Below, piece after piece: positions 6,233 through 8,031 of a DNA stretch of 8,031 nucleotides. Below the pieces are notes generated by a model that worked only from the letters and a program-made list of their open reading frames with translations, had not been told where the DNA came from and searched no databases. Location: assembly GCA_002331565.1 (NCBI GenBank), contig DCZC01000007.1:1299-9329 (forward strand), in the 5' to 3' direction. This DNA is from Gemmatimonas sp. UBA2094 (GTDB lineage: Bacteria; Gemmatimonadota; Gemmatimonadetes; Gemmatimonadales; Gemmatimonadaceae). The first letter of the stretch is position 1. Every line of letters starts with the position of its first letter. The position numbers were made by a program, and so were the translations under genes.

Positions 6233-6930
6233 CACCAGCCTCCAGCGTCCTCCAAATCCAGCACACGCCAACAGTACCAACTGGCAACGCTCGCCCACGG
6301 GCGCCAGTTCCGCGCGATCTTCGTGAGCCGGGTGGCATCGGGGAGCGCCCGTGTGCGGTAGATGCGCTGGGCACCCTTCCGTACGCCCAGATCGAGCACC
6401 GGCAGCACGTCGGGGCGACCAAGGCGGAACATGAGAAACATCTGCGCCGTCCACGGGCCGATGCCGCGCACCGGCACGAGCGCCGCGATGATCTCGTCGT
6501 CGCTCATGCGGTCGAGTGCGTGTAGCGGAAGCCGGTCGTCCACCACGTGACGGGCCAGATCCTGCACGGCTCTGACCTTGGCGACCGACAGCCCGCAACG
6601 GCGCAGCGCGTCCTCGTCGAGCGCAAGCACCGCGTGCGGATCCGGGGCCTGCGCCTCACCACCCACCAGCGCGGCGAAGCGCCCGTGGATGGTGGCGGCG
6701 GCGCTCCCCGAGAGCTGCTGGTAGATGATGTTGCGGGCGAGATGCCCAAAGTGCGTGCCTTCCGTACGAGGCAGCAGCGTGCATGGCCCCACCCGTTCGA
6801 TCACCGCGGCCATCTTCGCATCCCGCGCGGAGAGGTCTGCCTGTGCACGATCGAGGGCCGAGCGTGTGAGGGAGGCCGCAGTGGCCTGCTTGCCTGCCCC
6901 CTCCCTCCTGCTCCCTGCCCCAAGCTTCAT
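6232..6930 (-). CDS. DNA-3-methyladenine glycosylase II (AlkA-type HhH-GPD protein)
   Basis: A 232-residue base-excision repair enzyme. This family flips out alkylated bases such as 3-methyladenine and cleaves the N-glycosidic bond. Homology to the family starts near residue 25 (ALDRAQADLSARD). IERVGPC (44-50) and NIIYQQLSGSAA (67-78) are typical of the short AlkA group. The helix-hairpin-helix is PVRGIGPWTAQMF (153-165), and the catalytic aspartate is D180 in VLPVLDLGVRKG. WRPWASVASWYCWR (209-222) is the usual C-terminal signature. No FeS-cluster cysteines follow, as expected for AlkA rather than EndoIII. The ATG at 6930 overlaps the stop of the upstream gene by one base (TGATG) with little Shine-Dalgarno. 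Residues 3-14 are encoded by a G-rich tract and look non-homologous; the only later in-frame ATG (6813) would remove conserved residues. Its operon partners have no obvious repair role. Confidence 0.92.
   Translation of the reverse strand: MKLGAGSRREGAGKQATAASLTRSALDRAQADLSARDAKMAAVIERVGPCTLLPRTEGTHFGHLARNIIYQQLSGSAAATIHGRFAALVGGEAQAPDPHAVLALDEDALRRCGLSVAKVRAVQDLARHVVDDRLPLHALDRMSDDEIIAALVPVRGIGPWTAQMFLMFRLGRPDVLPVLDLGVRKGAQRIYRTRALPDATRLTKIARNWRPWASVASWYCWRVLDLEDAGGW
6239..6243 (-). promoter_or_regulatory. Ribosome binding site of the SRPBCC-TIGR01777 gene
   Basis: GGAGG on the minus strand, 6 bases before the ATG at 6232. A second GGAGG sits 10 bases further upstream (6249-6253). Both lie inside the glycosylase coding region. 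Confidence 0.65.
6897..6921 (-). repeat. G-rich tract with G-quadruplex pattern at the start of the glycosylase gene
   Basis: On the coding (minus) strand four G-runs of at least three are separated by loops of 2, 7 and 1 bases: GGGG-CA-GGG-AGCAGGA-GGG-A-GGGGG. It begins 6 bases after the ATG at 6930. The GGGAGCAGGGAG-like wording resembles short G-rich repeats that I have seen in intergenic regions of GC-rich bacteria, so it may be inserted intergenic repeat DNA now read as codons. Confidence 0.5.
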
Positions 6931-7514
6931 CACATGCTCGCGCTGAACATGATGTGCGCCTTCGGCGTGCCGGGCAGCATCAGCCACGGCTTGGAGTCGG
7001 ACGGCACCGTGCTCAGCCCCGTCGTTGCCGCGGTCGCAAACGGCACATACACCACGAACAGCGACCGGCCGGCGGTCACCGTCTGCGTGGCCGGGTCGTA
7101 GCTCTTGGCGAAGATCTGATACAAGGCGGCTGGTGCGGTGGGCATGCGCAGCTTGCCGGACTTCACTTCGGCGAAGCGCGCCGTGTCGACCTGCGTCCCC
7201 TTGACCCCGCTTGCCCGCAACGAGCGGCCGCGGGCCATGAACGGCTCCATCGTCTCGGCGTAGCAGGACACATGGAACTGCTCCTCGGCCGGATCGTCGG
7301 CCAGGCACAGCATCCCGTTCTTCACGGGGCGCAGCAGCTCGAGCTTGCCAGCCGTGCGATAGCCCATCACCCCGGCCCCCTCTCGCATCTCCTTGGGGAG
7401 TGCGAGCACAGCGGCGGCAATCTGCTCGGCGGCAGGCGGCGGCGACTGGGCCTGTAGGCCGGCGGCAAACGTGACGAAACTCACGATAGCGGCGGACAAC
7501 GTGCCGAATTGCAT
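6930..7514 (-). CDS. Exported conserved hypothetical protein
   Basis: A 194-residue protein with an N-terminal Sec-type signal peptide: a hydrophobic stretch at about 5-20 ends in a likely cleavage site after LQA (about 20-22), followed by proline-rich QSPPPA. There is no lipobox cysteine. The mature part contains GVMGYR (47-52), a pair of cysteines in MLCLADDP and VSCYAE that could form a disulfide, then ALYQIFA, SLFVVYVPFATA and a C-terminal PGTPKAHIMF stretch. I recognise the general look of a conserved family from environmental bacteria but no named domain or catalytic motif. The start at 7514 is fixed by GAGG 7 bases upstream (7522-7525); an in-frame ATG at 7568 would place residues before the signal peptide. 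It is the first gene of the minus operon and overlaps the glycosylase start by one base. Function unknown; periplasmic or secreted location is inferred. Confidence 0.8.
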   Translation of the reverse strand: MQFGTLSAAIVSFVTFAAGLQAQSPPPAAEQIAAAVLALPKEMREGAGVMGYRTAGKLELLRPVKNGMLCLADDPAEEQFHVSCYAETMEPFMARGRSLRASGVKGTQVDTARFAEVKSGKLRMPTAPAALYQIFAKSYDPATQTVTAGRSLFVVYVPFATAATTGLSTVPSDSKPWLMLPGTPKAHIMFSASM

Positions 7515-7521
7515 TTCTATA

Positions 7522-7525
7522 CCTC
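7522..7525 (-). promoter_or_regulatory. Ribosome binding site of the exported protein gene
   Basis: GAGG on the minus strand, 7 bases before the ATG at 7514. It decides this start, directly ahead of the signal peptide. Confidence 0.55.
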
Positions 7526-7545
7526 GGTTGAAGTGGTCGTAATCC

Positions 7546-7566
7546 GAGGCCGCATCAGCGGACCTC
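7546..7566 (-). promoter_or_regulatory. Hairpin upstream of the exported protein gene
   Basis: GAGGCCGC (7546-7553) pairs with GCGG-A-CCTC (7558-7566) across a 4-base loop, giving an 8-pair stem with one bulged base. It lies about 30 bases upstream of the ATG at 7514, in the likely leader or promoter of the minus operon. No T-run follows on the minus strand. Confidence 0.35.
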
Positions 7567-7664
7567 ATGCTTTCGTTTCACGATGACGCCAGACATGTCG
7601 CGCGACGAGGCACCAGCATGTGGCGATGGGCAGACCCAGTCAATCTACCGTTGACATGTCCATG

Positions 7665-7680
7665 CCGACGCATGCGTCGG
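7665..7680. promoter_or_regulatory. 16-base perfect palindrome, candidate operator
   Basis: CCGACGCATGCGTCGG equals its own reverse complement across all 16 bases. It begins 8 bases after a consensus TTGACA and covers the place where a plus-strand -10 would fall. This is a typical position for a repressor site. No clear -10 is seen, so the promoter itself is uncertain. Confidence 0.35.
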
Positions 7681-7807
7681 AAAACCAGGAGCCGGGGAAC
7701 GCGTGCCGGCCGCGGGCGTAGCAAGAACAGCTGCGACCCGGGCTCCCGGGCGAAGAGCGCCGCGCCGGCGTGGCGCACGGCTTCTCCCTCCGACTATCGT
7801 CCTCCTC

Positions 7808-8031
7808 ATGGCGCAATTTCCTTCTTGCAGTCCGGTCTCGTCCCGTGTCGGCGTGTGCCTGTTCGTGGGCGCGCTCGGACTCGCCGCATGCCGTGATGAT
7901 GACACGGTGCGACAGTCGGCGGTCGATTCGGCGCTGTCGCGCGATCTCACGCTGGCGGCGTCGGCCACGCCGGACGTGGCGATCGGCGACACGGCCGTGA
8001 CCGGCAAGCCTGCCCCGGCGGCGGCGCCAGC
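7808..8031 (+). CDS. Putative lipoprotein, 5' part (runs off the window)
   Basis: 74 codons are visible from ATG 7808 and the frame stays open to the window edge. The N-terminus is a lipoprotein signal: a short polar region, a hydrophobic core VCLFVGALGL (16-25), and the lipobox LAAC with the lipidated cysteine at C28, followed by RDDD. The mature part begins with a helix-forming segment including SALSRDLTLAAS (41-52), then turns rich in alanine and proline (KPAPAAAP), suggesting a linker to a C-terminal domain outside the window. This layout resembles lipoproteins common in Gemmatimonadota, a general impression only. No Shine-Dalgarno precedes the ATG (the upstream bases are pyrimidine-rich). 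TATCGT at 7795-7800 lies 7 bases before it, a -10-like placement for a leaderless message. It is transcribed away from the minus operon. Confidence 0.75.
   Translation, partial: MAQFPSCSPVSSRVGVCLFVGALGLAACRDDDTVRQSAVDSALSRDLTLAASATPDVAIGDTAVTGKPAPAAAP

Larger units (their letters stand above)
7515..7807. other. Divergent intergenic region with short symmetric sequences
   Basis: About 290 bases between two divergent genes, with no convincing coding frame. It must hold the promoter of the minus operon and probably that of the lipoprotein gene. Visible elements are a hairpin (7546-7566), two copies of the 8-base palindrome GACATGTC (7592-7599 and 7653-7660), the palindrome GTCGCGCGAC (7597-7606), a consensus -35 hexamer TTGACA (7651-7656, plus strand) and a 16-base perfect palindrome (7665-7680). 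From 7685 to 7790 the DNA is very GC-rich with CCCGGG repeats and no further clear signal. Confidence 0.6.

Noticed and set aside
5525..6361. Plus-strand 278-codon frame opposite the SRPBCC-epimerase gene
   Set aside because: No ribosome site and no motif; shadow of the minus-strand gene.
5121..6422. Minus-strand 433-codon frame overlapping the SRPBCC-TIGR01777 gene in another phase
   Set aside because: Arg/Ala/Gly-rich with no domain; it is a shifted reading of the true gene.
6233..6598. N-terminal extension of the SRPBCC-epimerase to 6598
   Set aside because: It overlaps the conserved glycosylase core in another phase. GGAGG and the SRPBCC homology both begin at 6232.
7688..7746. Imperfect inverted repeat GGAGCCGGG / CCCGGGCTCC with a 40-base loop
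   Set aside because: A long loop, a bulge and extreme GC content make chance pairing likely.
7771..7787. TGGCGC...TTCTC as a sigma-54 type -24/-12 promoter
   Set aside because: The match to TGGCACG-N4-TTGCA is poor at the essential -12 bases.
7567..7896. Plus-strand 109-codon frame across the divergent intergenic region
   Set aside because: Arg-rich product with no ribosome site or motif, and it overlaps the lipoprotein signal sequence in another frame.
7578..8007. Two minus-strand frames (66 and 120 codons) near the right edge
   Set aside because: Low-complexity Arg/Ser/Ala products that overlap each other and lie opposite the lipoprotein gene or across palindromic DNA; no coding evidence.

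Overview
The window is GC-rich (roughly two thirds G+C by eye) and almost fully coding. It has no tRNA, rRNA, CRISPR array, transposase or phage gene that I can see. Gene content, codon bias and the style of the lipoprotein at the right edge fit a bacterium of the Gemmatimonadota or a similar high-GC group. This is an inference from general familiarity, not a computed assignment.

Left part (1-3047, plus strand): four genes read rightward and look like one operon. They are the 3' end of a CDGSH iron-sulfur protein, a PlsC-type 1-acylglycerol-3-phosphate acyltransferase, a Rossmann-fold epimerase/dehydratase-like oxidoreductase, and a dihydrodipicolinate synthase-like (class I aldolase fold) protein. 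The last two overlap and probably act together on an unidentified, perhaps sugar-derived, substrate. A hairpin just past the last stop marks the meeting point with the opposing operon.

Middle and right part (3079-7514, minus strand): six tightly packed genes read leftward. In transcription order they are: an exported hypothetical protein; an AlkA-type DNA glycosylase; an SRPBCC-TIGR01777 epimerase fusion protein; a small membrane protein with a zinc-ribbon-like tail; an SPFH/Band 7 (prohibitin-like) membrane protein; and a conserved hypothetical protein with an ASGCSID motif. The first three are joined by one-base TGATG stop/start overlaps. The small membrane gene overlaps the SPFH gene by 17 bases. 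A possible internal promoter lies before the small membrane gene, so the last three may form a separately expressed membrane module.

Right edge (7515-8031): an intergenic region of about 290 bases rich in short symmetric sequences separates the minus operon from a divergent plus-strand lipoprotein gene that runs off the window.

Most of this is ordinary housekeeping and accessory metabolism. The items most worth a second look are the oxidoreductase/aldolase pair with no lysine in the usual YxxxK position, the small membrane zinc-ribbon/SPFH/ASGCSID module, two gene starts without Shine-Dalgarno that look leaderless, a G-quadruplex-like tract at the start of the glycosylase gene, and the palindromes in the divergent intergenic region. 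I see no clear evidence of a wholly new defence or mobile system.
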